Below are positions 51,730 to 59,424 of a DNA stretch of 64,000 bases, in pieces. This stretch comes from Crocosphaera sp. (lineage in GTDB: Bacteria; Cyanobacteriota; Cyanobacteriia; Cyanobacteriales; Microcystaceae): positions 1 to 64,000 of the forward strand of contig NZ_JASJEB010000004.1 of NCBI RefSeq assembly GCF_030064895.1, written 5' to 3'. Below the pieces are notes generated by a model. The model saw only the letters and a program-made list of their open reading frames with translations. It searched no databases and was not told the origin of the DNA. Made by a program: the position numbers and the translations under genes. How positions within the stretch are numbered: the stretch's first letter is position 1; the number at the start of each line of letters is the position of its first letter.

Positions 51730-52908
51730 ATGACAACAACAACTCAAGAGTCTAACAAATATTTATTATTGTCGGGAGATGCGGAACGTCAGAAATTAGA
51801 GGTTAATTTCTGGTTGATATCCTTGATGGGTTTATTACTTTTTGTCGCTATCTATACCCTCACTTTGTTATTTTTAAGACCCACTTTTATCGGAATTTTA
51901 TTATATGAAAGAGGGTTTACTCAATTTTTAGTTATTTATTTAGCTTGTTTTGTGATTTCTTTGACCATCATGAAACTGATTAAATTACAACAGGAATCTT
52001 TGGCTTTGCGTCGTTCTTGGGTTCCCCAAACTGTTACTTTTGATAATCCAAGATCCCGAGATTTATTGAACTTACAAAATAATTTAAGTAAACTAAATCA
52101 GCTTTTACCTATTCGTTGTAGTCGTGTTTTAGGAGCTTATGTTCAGTCGGGAAGTCGTAAAGTTGCTTCAGAGTTAGCTTTAGATGATTCTACGTTTTAT
52201 TTAAGTGCAACGGAGACTTCTTATAGCTTTCCCCGTGTTTTGGTTTGGGCGATTCCCTTATTAGGATTTATTGGTACAGTTATCGGTATTAGTCAAGCAG
52301 TAAATGGGTTTTCTAGTTTCCTTGAGCAAGCAGGAGAAATTGAACAAATTAAAGAAGGAATTGGTACTGTTACCAGTGGTTTAGCTGTTGCTTTTGATAC
52401 TACTTTATTAGCTTTGTTATTGAGTGTTTTGGTGATGATTCCTTTAGTTTTAGTGGAAAGGATGGAATCCCGTTTGCTACTAAGAATCGATATTTATATC
52501 AATGATTTTGTCTTACCTCGTCTGAAAGAAAAGGGCGATAATTTAGATTATGATGGTATTAATCAATCGGTTCGTGAGGTATTTAAAGAATATTTACCCA
52601 ACCCTGAAGCTTTAATTGAACCAGCAGAAATTTATGCTAAAAAAGCAGCAGAAAACTTTTCTCAAAGCTTTATTACAGAAATCGAAAAATTACAACAATT
52701 AAGCGGTAATTTAATGGAACAAATTGAGAAAATTAATAACATGAGTCTGGAAGAAAAGAGCAAATTCTTAGAAACATTAGACCAACAAGTAAACGTCAAT
52801 CGACAACTTTCCCAGTCTATGATCACAGAAATAAAACACATTCAACCCATTCTAGAAAAATTAAGTAAACCCCGTTTAATCACCTTTACTGATTCCGAAG
52901 AACTTTAA
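51730..52908 (+). CDS. MotA/TolQ/ExbB-like proton-channel protein
   Basis: The 392-residue protein has four membrane helices in the MotA/ExbB arrangement: LISLMGLLLFVAIYTLTLLF, FLVIYLACFVISLTIMKLI, then after a cytoplasmic loop of about 100 residues VWAIPLLGFIGTVIGISQAV, and GLAVAFDTTLLALLLSVLVMIPL. The last two match the most conserved part of the family (LLGFIGTVIG; A-F-x-T-T-LLAL). The C-terminal 130 residues form a coiled coil. It is followed by two small single-helix proteins in the same operon, which look like the MotB/ExbD-type partners, so the three should form a proton-driven stator complex. The work output is unknown. Confidence 0.85.
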   Translation: MTTTTQESNKYLLLSGDAERQKLEVNFWLISLMGLLLFVAIYTLTLLFLRPTFIGILLYERGFTQFLVIYLACFVISLTIMKLIKLQQESLALRRSWVPQTVTFDNPRSRDLLNLQNNLSKLNQLLPIRCSRVLGAYVQSGSRKVASELALDDSTFYLSATETSYSFPRVLVWAIPLLGFIGTVIGISQAVNGFSSFLEQAGEIEQIKEGIGTVTSGLAVAFDTTLLALLLSVLVMIPLVLVERMESRLLLRIDIYINDFVLPRLKEKGDNLDYDGINQSVREVFKEYLPNPEALIEPAEIYAKKAAENFSQSFITEIEKLQQLSGNLMEQIEKINNMSLEEKSKFLETLDQQVNVNRQLSQSMITEIKHIQPILEKLSKPRLITFTDSEEL

Positions 52909-52911
52909 TTT

Positions 52912-53388
52912 ATGCGTCGTCTTTCTTTTGCCAAAAAATCCCTAGAAGTTGAGTTATTTCCCTTTCTTTCGATTTTAGCTTGTACCATTGGTACACTCAT
53001 TTTATTGATCATTGTTTTAACCACCCAATTATTAAAAGATGAACGAGAAATTACTATTATTGCTAAACAAGAAACCAGTGGAGAAAATCAGGGTAAAATT
53101 CCTAAATATATAGAGTGTCGCGAAGATGGAATTTTATTACATCCCAGTCAAGTTTTTGTTCCCAAATCTGATATTAATAACCGACGATCACCTTTAAATA
53201 AATTAATTAGTGAGGTAGAAATAAACAAAGACAAACAGTATTTAATTGTTGTGCTTCGTCCCCAAGGAATCGATGTGTTTCAACAAGTTAGAGACATAGT
53301 AGAAAAACGGGGGATCGATATTGGATACGAACCCATTGATGAAGATTGGACATTAAAAATAGAAGAATTAAACAACAATGAGAACTAG
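52912..53388 (+). CDS. ExbD-like single-helix subunit without the pore Asp
   Basis: The 158-residue protein has one helix near the N-terminus (LEVELFPFLSILACTIGTL, then ILLIIVLTTQL) and a periplasmic domain with KYIECREDGILLHP and YLIVVLRPQGIDVFQQVRDIVEKRGIDIGYEP. The fold matches the small partner of the neighbouring channel. At the place of the usual proton-carrying Asp (F-L-D) it has Ser (FLS), while its neighbour at 53.4 kb keeps Asp. A heteromeric pair of one Asp and one Asp-less subunit is therefore likely. It starts three bases after the channel gene's stop. Confidence 0.75.
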   Translation: MRRLSFAKKSLEVELFPFLSILACTIGTLILLIIVLTTQLLKDEREITIIAKQETSGENQGKIPKYIECREDGILLHPSQVFVPKSDINNRRSPLNKLISEVEINKDKQYLIVVLRPQGIDVFQQVRDIVEKRGIDIGYEPIDEDWTLKIEELNNNEN

Positions 53389-54079
53389 AAGATATCGTCA
53401 ACTAAACTCACCTAGTCAAAACCTAGATTCTTTTTTAGATATTTTAACTAATACCGTCGGGGTATTAATGTTTATTAGTTTATTTATTACCGTTGTTGCA
53501 GTGGAATCGAGTACCATTGTTACAACTCCTTTGGTTTCTAATACTGAGAAAAAACCTCGCTTTTTTGAAGTTAGAAATAACAAAATATCCTATATTAACG
53601 ATGAAGAAGTGGATCGTCAAATCGCTCTTTTAACGAAAAATTTACCAGAATGTTCTGTACCTGAAATTCCCCAAAATTTCGATACTTACACGTATCAATT
53701 TTATCTTAATCGAATTGAAGAATACGAAAAGTGTCGAGCGCAAACTATGCAAAGTTTTCGACGTTTTCAAGGAGAAACTAAACATTATCAAGTTAAATTT
53801 TATGACCTTGATGCGCTCATTTATGAACCCTTAACCCCTGAAACAGGAGAATCTTATAAAACCATTGCTCAAACAGATTCTAACTTTAATCAAACCCTAA
53901 AAAACTTTGATCCTAATACAGATTATTTAGCTTTTCTGGTGCGTCCTGATAGTTTTTCTGCGTTTAGAGCAGCGAGAAAACAAGCATGGAAAGCAGGTTA
54001 TAATGTAGGATGGGAACCTTTAAAACAAGAAACTCCCATTGTTTTTGGTTCTAATGGAAGAAGTGTCGGAGTACAGTAA
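53378..54079 (+). CDS. ExbD/MotB-like single-helix subunit with the pore Asp
   Basis: The 233-residue protein overlaps the previous gene by 11 bp. It has one N-terminal helix, LDSFLDILTNTVGVLMFISLF, with Asp in FLDILTN where MotB/ExbD/ZorB proteins carry the proton-accepting Asp. The periplasmic domain (FFEVRNNKISYINDEEVDRQI, DYLAFLVRPDSFSAFRAARKQAWKAGYNVGWEPL) ends in the same LVRP...GYNVGWEP pattern as its neighbour, so the two small subunits are related. No Zorya-type nuclease or helicase genes are adjacent. Function is unknown; the three genes form one operon. Confidence 0.78.
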   Translation: MRTRRYRQLNSPSQNLDSFLDILTNTVGVLMFISLFITVVAVESSTIVTTPLVSNTEKKPRFFEVRNNKISYINDEEVDRQIALLTKNLPECSVPEIPQNFDTYTYQFYLNRIEEYEKCRAQTMQSFRRFQGETKHYQVKFYDLDALIYEPLTPETGESYKTIAQTDSNFNQTLKNFDPNTDYLAFLVRPDSFSAFRAARKQAWKAGYNVGWEPLKQETPIVFGSNGRSVGVQ

Positions 54080-54185
54080 CGTGAGTTAGGAGTTAGGAGT
54101 TATAAATTTTTTAACGAGAGAATGAAGGTTTGAGACTTCTGATTTGAGTCAGTTTTCTCGAAATTTCCTTATATCGAACTCAGGT
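54080..54185 (+). repeat. Dispersed structured repeat, copy 2
   Basis: This is the second copy of the element at 9883-9999, in the same orientation relative to the upstream stop codon, with a shorter run of the leading direct repeat (GAGTTAG units). The shared core has about two base differences, one in the inner hairpin stem where T-A becomes T-G. It follows the ExbD-like gene immediately. Confidence 0.7.
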
Positions 54186-54280
54186 CAATAAGACCCCGTG
54201 GTTAACGATCGCTTGAAAAATTAATGTTATATTATAGGATAAGGGTGAAATATAAACTTTAGAAAATAAATCAATTTACC

Positions 54281-54955
54281 ATGTTAAGGATAGAAGATAA
54301 TCGAGAAAAGTGGGAAGAGTTGGCGTTACAAAGGTTTCTAGAGATGTTAAGAGCAAAAGATGGAGACCTCGAAGTAGTTGGTAAACTATTTGAGGTTCTT
54401 TTCGATGTTGATAGTCTCAAAAAAATAGCTACATTTCTTAAAGAAAATCAAGAAGGAAAACAAGCATTTAAGGAATATCATTGCTTAGGTGATGTTGACT
54501 TGAATGAACTTCATAAATTACCAGAAAATACGTTAGGTTATTGTTACAGTAATCATCTTAAAGAAAGAGGTTTAACTCCATTAAACCTAGAACAAATACC
54601 AATAAATAATGATTCTGAATTTATTCTTTTACACATTCGGGAAACCCACGATATCTGGCACGTTATTACTGGTTTTGATACTGATATTATAGGAGAAATT
54701 CAATTAGAAGCATTCTGTGTTAAACAACTGCGTTTTTCTCGTTTTTGGTTATCTTTATTAGCCAAAAATCTCCTCAAAACTACTATTTATCAAATTGAAA
54801 ATAGTGAGAAGTATTTAAACGCAATTACCGAAGGGTGGATAATGGCCAATAATGCTTCTCCTCTATTTGGTATTCGTTGGGATCAATTTTGGAATATTTC
54901 TCTAGAAGATATACGAACTTCTCTTAATATTAAAAGAGTTCAATTAGAAAGCTGA
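54281..54955 (+). CDS. Coq4-family protein
   Basis: The 224-residue protein is all-helical and has the Coq4 metal motif HDIWHVITGFDTDIIGEI: two His, an Asp and a Glu in H-D-x-x-H-(x)n-E. Later segments AKNLLKTTIY and GWIMANNASPLFGIRWDQFW are also typical. In mitochondria COQ4 removes the C1 carboxyl during ubiquinone synthesis; cyanobacteria make plastoquinone instead, so the bacterial role is uncertain. It is soluble and probably membrane-associated. It starts about 100 bp after the dispersed repeat and is convergent with hupW. Confidence 0.87.
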   Translation: MLRIEDNREKWEELALQRFLEMLRAKDGDLEVVGKLFEVLFDVDSLKKIATFLKENQEGKQAFKEYHCLGDVDLNELHKLPENTLGYCYSNHLKERGLTPLNLEQIPINNDSEFILLHIRETHDIWHVITGFDTDIIGEIQLEAFCVKQLRFSRFWLSLLAKNLLKTTIYQIENSEKYLNAITEGWIMANNASPLFGIRWDQFWNISLEDIRTSLNIKRVQLES

Positions 54956-55015
54956 TGAACACAAAGTTATTAAAAGAGAGGAGTCTCAATATCCAGAAAA
55001 ATTTCTTTTATTACC

Positions 55016-55486
55016 TTACGAATAAAAATTATTAATTTCTTGTTGAATAGAATCAATTACTTTTTCAACAGAATCTTTTAAACTAGGACTAATTTCTAAC
55101 CCTAATCCTAGATTTTCTGCTTCAATTAAATAGACAGTAACATCATCAGGAAACTCCTCTTTAAATATTTTTCTTCCTGCTGCTAAAGCATTATCCCAGC
55201 GAAAGTCATGTAAACTATAACTAGCTTCTGGTAATTCTTCTAATTCCTTTCCTGGTACTTTATAAATAGTTCCTGGTTCTGATTCTGTAGAACAAGCATC
55301 AATAATAATTAATTTTGTGCTTCCCCTTGCTTGAAACATCACCTCCATTCCTGCGGTTCCACAATCATAAATGTGTAGATTAGCTAAATTTTTATCTTTA
55401 AAAATCTCTTGCAATCTTTGAGCAATAATAACCCCAACTGCATCATCACATCGATTTAGATTACCGCAACCAATAACTGTTAACAT
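55016..55486 (-). CDS. hupW: Uptake-hydrogenase maturation protease HupW
   Basis: HupW removes the C-terminal peptide of the uptake [NiFe]-hydrogenase large subunit HupL after Ni insertion. The 156-residue protein has the peptidase M52 features VIGCGNLNRCDDAVGVIIA near the start (Asp of DDAVG binds Ni), IYDCGTAGMEVMFQ, LIIIDACSTESEPGTIY and SLHDFRWDNALAAG with the second metal-ligand His. The D-F-R-W-D segment favours HupW over HoxW. Its presence indicates an uptake hydrogenase and hence probably nitrogen fixation. No hupSL genes are in the window. Confidence 0.88.
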   Translation of the reverse strand: MLTVIGCGNLNRCDDAVGVIIAQRLQEIFKDKNLANLHIYDCGTAGMEVMFQARGSTKLIIIDACSTESEPGTIYKVPGKELEELPEASYSLHDFRWDNALAAGRKIFKEEFPDDVTVYLIEAENLGLGLEISPSLKDSVEKVIDSIQQEINNFYS

Positions 55487-55653
55487 ATCTGACTATTTTT
55501 TCCTTAGATTATTAATCATAATAACTCAAATTGATTATTATATTAAATACTTAAAAACTGAAAATCTTATTTTCTCAAGATGTTACGATATGTTAATTTT
55601 ACCAATTCTCTGTTAGGAAATTGCAGATTAATGATACAATCAGGGGAAATTCA

Positions 55654-56463
55654 ATGAAGTCACTAATGCTGAAAAACATAAAAAGCAATTTTAAAAACTT
55701 AGCAAGACCAGCTTATGAAGCATATATAAAATATTTATCATCTCGCTATTTAATAGCAGGAAAATACAGAAGAATTTACCATTATCATATTAGAAAAACA
55801 GGAGGAACAAGTTTAAATTCTTCTTTTTGGGAGTTGGGCGGTTTTGATTTACAGTCAAAAAAACAAGAGAGAAGATTGATAAAAAAAAGTTTAGTCTTTG
55901 TTCATAGTGTAAAGCCATTAATAGAAGAAGGTAATTATTTTTTTGCTCATTCTCATCATCCAGCCCATCAAATTAGCTTACCTCCAGATACTTTTACGAT
56001 TACTATGTTACGTAATCCTATTAAAAGAGTTTTATCATTTTATAAATATTTGACTTGGACAAAAGAAAATATTAACAATCCAAATAAATATTTAGAAGAT
56101 CCATTCATCGATAGTGTTTTTAAAGAAACCGTCTTCTTAGGGGATAATTTTGATGACTTTCTTGATAAAATTCGCAAACCTTATTTATTGACACATCTAT
56201 ACATGTTTTCTCCTGAATATTCCATAGAGGAAGCTCTCGAAAAAATATTATCTTGTTCTGCTGTATGTTTTACCGAGACTATGAATTCAGATATGCATTC
56301 TCTGTCAAAGAAATTGGAGTTACCTTTGATAGAGAAAAGAGAAAGAAGATTAGTGCCAAATTCAGTCCAAATACCTGACAATTTAGATAAACTTAAGTTG
56401 CTTCTTGAACCAGAATTAATCTTATTTGAAAAAGTTAAAAAGGAACTCAATAAAAATATCTAA
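55654..56463 (+). CDS. Sulfotransferase-like protein
   Basis: I start at the ATG at 55654 because AGGGGA lies just upstream; an earlier in-frame TTG has no such site. The 269-residue protein has HYHIRKTGGTSLNSSFWELGG, which fits the PAPS 5'-phosphosulfate loop (K-T-G-G-T-S). A second loop, TFTITMLRNPIKRVLSFYKY, fits the 3'-phosphate motif (R-x-P-x-x-R-x-x-S). These are the two key sites of the Sulfotransfer_2/heparan-sulfotransferase-like family. It would sulfate a carbohydrate, perhaps an exopolysaccharide. No signal peptide is present. It stands alone between hupW and the cobD-like gene. Confidence 0.8.
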   Translation: MKSLMLKNIKSNFKNLARPAYEAYIKYLSSRYLIAGKYRRIYHYHIRKTGGTSLNSSFWELGGFDLQSKKQERRLIKKSLVFVHSVKPLIEEGNYFFAHSHHPAHQISLPPDTFTITMLRNPIKRVLSFYKYLTWTKENINNPNKYLEDPFIDSVFKETVFLGDNFDDFLDKIRKPYLLTHLYMFSPEYSIEEALEKILSCSAVCFTETMNSDMHSLSKKLELPLIEKRERRLVPNSVQIPDNLDKLKLLLEPELILFEKVKKELNKNI

Positions 56464-56530
56464 ACCTAATTTCAGTTATACTTAAATCTACCCAGATTAG
56501 TATACTTTTAAACCCTAAAATACCTATAGA

Positions 56531-57592
56531 TCAACTAAAAAGATATGATAACCCCTCAAGTAACTTATTGTTGTCGGTGACAGTACGAACTGCAATGCGA
56601 AAATAGCGATCGCCTAACGTTTCAAAACTCAAACAATCTCTAATCAAAATATGATATTTTTGTAATAATTTTTTTTGTATTTGAGAACTAGAAATGTCGC
56701 TTTCAACTAAAGTAAAATTAACAGTATTAGGAATAGGATTTAAACCTTTAATTTCTGATAATCCTGTTAATAAGTGTTCACGGGTTACTGATAACCATTC
56801 CCTGGTTTGTTCTGTAAATACTTCGTCATTTATAGCAGCGATCGCAGCTTGAACAGCTAAACTATTAACCGGCCAAGGATCGCGCCAAGATTGCCATTTT
56901 TGAAGTCGATCAGGATGGGCGATCGCATAACCTAAACGCAGACCCGGAAGACTATAAAACTTAGTGAGTGATCGTACAATAATTAAATTAGGATAATCAG
57001 CAATAAAAGGGATTAAACTTGCTTGTTGCTCAGGCTCAACAAAATCCATAAAAGCTTCATCTACCACCACCAATTTAAACCGTTCTAATAAAGGTAATAA
57101 ACTCTCTGTAGTGAATAACTTACCCGTCGGATTATGGGGATTATTGATAATAATCCCAGCATCCCTTTCCTGAAGATTATAGAGACAGTTAAGAGCATCA
57201 GAACTTTGCCAAGGAAAAGAGACGGGCAGAATATTCGCCCCAAAAGCTTGTAAACCTCGCCAATAATCCCTAAATCCAGGAATCATGACATAAGTATATT
57301 TTTCCTGGGCTAACTGACGGCCAGCCCAAGTTAATAATTCTGCTGCCCCATTACCTGGCAGAATCCACTCAGAGGGCAGTTTATGCCATTCTGAGAGTGC
57401 TTGCCTTAGTTCTGTGTATTCAGGATCAGGATAGTGCTGAACACTGCTTAAAGCCGATTTAATGGCGGTTAAAACAGATTGAGGGGGACCCAGAGGATTG
57501 ATACTAGCAGAAAAATCTAAAATAGAAGAAAATGGACAGCCTATTTGCTCTGCTGCCCAGGCTAAATTACCACCATGAACGGGTTGTTTCAT
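56531..57592 (-). CDS. cobD: PLP-dependent threonine-phosphate decarboxylase-like (CobD) aminotransferase-fold enzyme
   Basis: The start at 57592 (MKQPVHGGNLAWAAEQIG) gives 353 residues and avoids overlap with the HU gene. The N-terminus HGGNLAWAAEQIGCPFSSILDFSASINPLGPP is typical of CobD/CobC-type enzymes. The PLP Lys lies in RSLTKFYSLPGLRLGYA, and NNPHNPTGKLF and DEAFMDFVEPEQ are the usual cofactor loops. CobD makes (R)-1-amino-2-propanol phosphate for the cobalamin lower-ligand arm. Cyanobacteria make pseudocobalamin, which fits. Close relatives include histidinol-phosphate aminotransferase, so the function is probable rather than certain. HU is encoded directly upstream on the same strand. 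Confidence 0.8.
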   Translation of the reverse strand: MKQPVHGGNLAWAAEQIGCPFSSILDFSASINPLGPPQSVLTAIKSALSSVQHYPDPEYTELRQALSEWHKLPSEWILPGNGAAELLTWAGRQLAQEKYTYVMIPGFRDYWRGLQAFGANILPVSFPWQSSDALNCLYNLQERDAGIIINNPHNPTGKLFTTESLLPLLERFKLVVVDEAFMDFVEPEQQASLIPFIADYPNLIIVRSLTKFYSLPGLRLGYAIAHPDRLQKWQSWRDPWPVNSLAVQAAIAAINDEVFTEQTREWLSVTREHLLTGLSEIKGLNPIPNTVNFTLVESDISSSQIQKKLLQKYHILIRDCLSFETLGDRYFRIAVRTVTDNNKLLEGLSYLFS

Positions 57593-57605
57593 CTGCTGAT
57601 TATGA

Positions 57606-57887
57606 CTAATCTTTGGGTGCAACCGCTTCTTTAAATTTCTTGCCGGCTGAGAAAGCAGGAACCTTCGTGGCCGGAATGTGCATTTTTTCGTTGGTTTTGG
57701 GGTTACGGCCTTCACGGGCTTTGCGATCGCGTGATTCAAAAGAACCAAAGCCCACCAGAGTCACCTTATCATCTCCGGCCACTGCCTCCATAATGGTTTC
57801 AATAGTGGCACTAATAACCATATCTGCTTGTTTTTTGGTAACTTCAGCCTTATCAGCTACTGCGTCAATTAATTCACTTTTATTCAT
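57606..57887 (-). CDS. HU-family DNA-binding protein
   Basis: The 93-residue protein is a textbook HU: MNKSELIDAVADKAEVTKKQ, the helix ADMVISATIETIMEAVA, GFGSFESRDRKAREGRNP and the DNA-binding arm ending KVPAFSAGKKFKEAV. It bends and compacts DNA as a dimer in the nucleoid. AGGAGA precedes the ATG. The cobD-like gene starts 13 bp downstream on the same strand and may be co-transcribed, which is probably incidental. Confidence 0.95.
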   Translation of the reverse strand: MNKSELIDAVADKAEVTKKQADMVISATIETIMEAVAGDDKVTLVGFGSFESRDRKAREGRNPKTNEKMHIPATKVPAFSAGKKFKEAVAPKD

Positions 57888-58132
57888 CGAATAATCTCCT
57901 TAACATTGAGTTTTGCGTCCTATGTGGTTTTGGCCAGTCCTAATTTTAAAAGGATGGATGATCAGTTATATTAATAAACGTAAATCGCCCAAATCCCCAT
58001 AGGCTAAATGTTTCACTGCATTATTTTAAGACGAATTGTCACCTATAGATCGTCTAAAATAGTAATTTATATAGATTTTTTAGATAAAATAGAAATATAA
58101 GTCGCTAGACAAAGCAACCTGAGAGAGGGATT

Positions 58133-58519
58133 GTGAATAATTATTCTCCAAAACTACTATGGCTTAATAGATCGGGATTAGGGTGTTTCCTGAATTTGCT
58201 ACTATTGGGCATTTTATTGGTCTCCCTGGGCTTGGGATGGGTGGTTAATGGATTTTTAATTTTATTAGGGGTAATTGCGGTTACGCCCATAATTGGGTTA
58301 TGGATCTTACGGTGGTGGGTTCAGCGCAACTTAATCGAGGATCAATGTCCTGTGTGTAGCTATGAGTTTACGGGGTTTAAAGGGGTTAATTCTTCCTGTC
58401 CCAACTGTGGTGAAACCCTAGAAGTTAAAGACGGCAAATTTCAAAGGATTACACCCCCAGGAATCGTTGACGTTGAGGTGGTGGATGTCTCGGTCAAACA
58501 ATTGGATGATCCTGATTGA
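58133..58519 (+). CDS. Small membrane protein with zinc ribbon
   Basis: The start codon is GTG at 58133 with GAGAGAGGGA upstream. The 128-residue protein has two membrane helices (about 15-60; GCFLNLLLLGILLVSLGLG, then GFLILLGVIAVTPIIGLWIL). A cytoplasmic zinc ribbon follows with CPVC and CPNC separated by 15 residues, and a short tail. It resembles cyanobacterial hypothetical proteins next to psaC-type genes, but I do not know a function. The ribbon could bind a nucleic acid or a partner protein. Confidence 0.75.
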   Translation: MNNYSPKLLWLNRSGLGCFLNLLLLGILLVSLGLGWVVNGFLILLGVIAVTPIIGLWILRWWVQRNLIEDQCPVCSYEFTGFKGVNSSCPNCGETLEVKDGKFQRITPPGIVDVEVVDVSVKQLDDPD

Positions 58520-58672
58520 TTGATAATTTGTTACATATTTTAAAGTTGTATAACAATTTGTAGGAAGAGGCTCTACTACTAAGGTAAACTAACCCTTGAC
58601 CCTAACTACATTTTACAATAGACACATAAGATCCTCTTAAGTGTTTGTTCAGTTGGGGAGTCTCGACTTTGA

Positions 58673-58978
<306 letters not shown>

Positions 58979-59039
58979 AAAATCTGCCATTAAACTTTTC
59001 ATTTGCAACATTTTCCCCACCTAATTATCTTGGATTTAG

Positions 59040-59193
59040 GTGGGGCTTTTCGTCAATACTACTCGGTTAATCAAATTAATCTATTAATCTCCCCATCTCC
59101 CCACACCCCCCACACCCCCCACACTCCCCACACTCCCCTATCTCCCCGTCTCCCCACACTCCCAGTATACCCTTTTAAATTTACCAATAAATT
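59040..59193. other. Low-complexity CCCCACA-rich spacer
   Basis: Between psaC and the next small gene lies a run of CTCCCCA/CACCCCC units at about 59089-59162. Such pyrimidine-rich runs are common in cyanobacterial spacers. The 'gene' one could read through it (HTPHTPHTP) is not real. Confidence 0.6.
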
Positions 59194-59424
59194 ATGTCCA
59201 ATTATGTTAAACATCAAAGATTAAGTCCATCAGAACAAGAAAAAATGTCGGCTTTATCTGAAGCGTTAAGTAGTGTTTTAAGTTATGGAGATGAAGGGTT
59301 ATTAATTGCTATTCAAATTTTGCACAATGAACAAGGTCAAATGAGATTATCTGCTTATGATTTACTCTGGGAAAAGTTAGATAATGAGGGTAAAAAGAAA
59401 CTAATTACACTGCTAAATGGTTAA
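59194..59424 (+). CDS. Small hypothetical protein
   Basis: The 76-residue soluble protein reads SNYVKHQRLSPSEQEKMSAL, then SSVLSYGDEGLLIAIQILHNEQ and RLSAYDLLWEKLDNEGKKKL. It is helical with a charged C-terminus and no signal peptide. I do not recognise the family. Its last 12 bases overlap the 3' end of the channel gene on the other strand (tail-to-tail). Confidence 0.6.
   Translation: MSNYVKHQRLSPSEQEKMSALSEALSSVLSYGDEGLLIAIQILHNEQGQMRLSAYDLLWEKLDNEGKKKLITLLNG

Noticed and set aside
51730-54079. Zorya anti-phage system (ZorA/ZorB-like genes)
   Set aside because: There is a channel and two small subunits but no ZorC/ZorD/ZorE-type nuclease or helicase next to them; the small subunits also lack an OmpA-like peptidoglycan-binding domain.
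59003-59224. A rightward frame containing HTPHTPHTP repeats
   Set aside because: It is read from a low-complexity CCCCACA spacer after psaC and overlaps the next gene; no ribosome-binding site.
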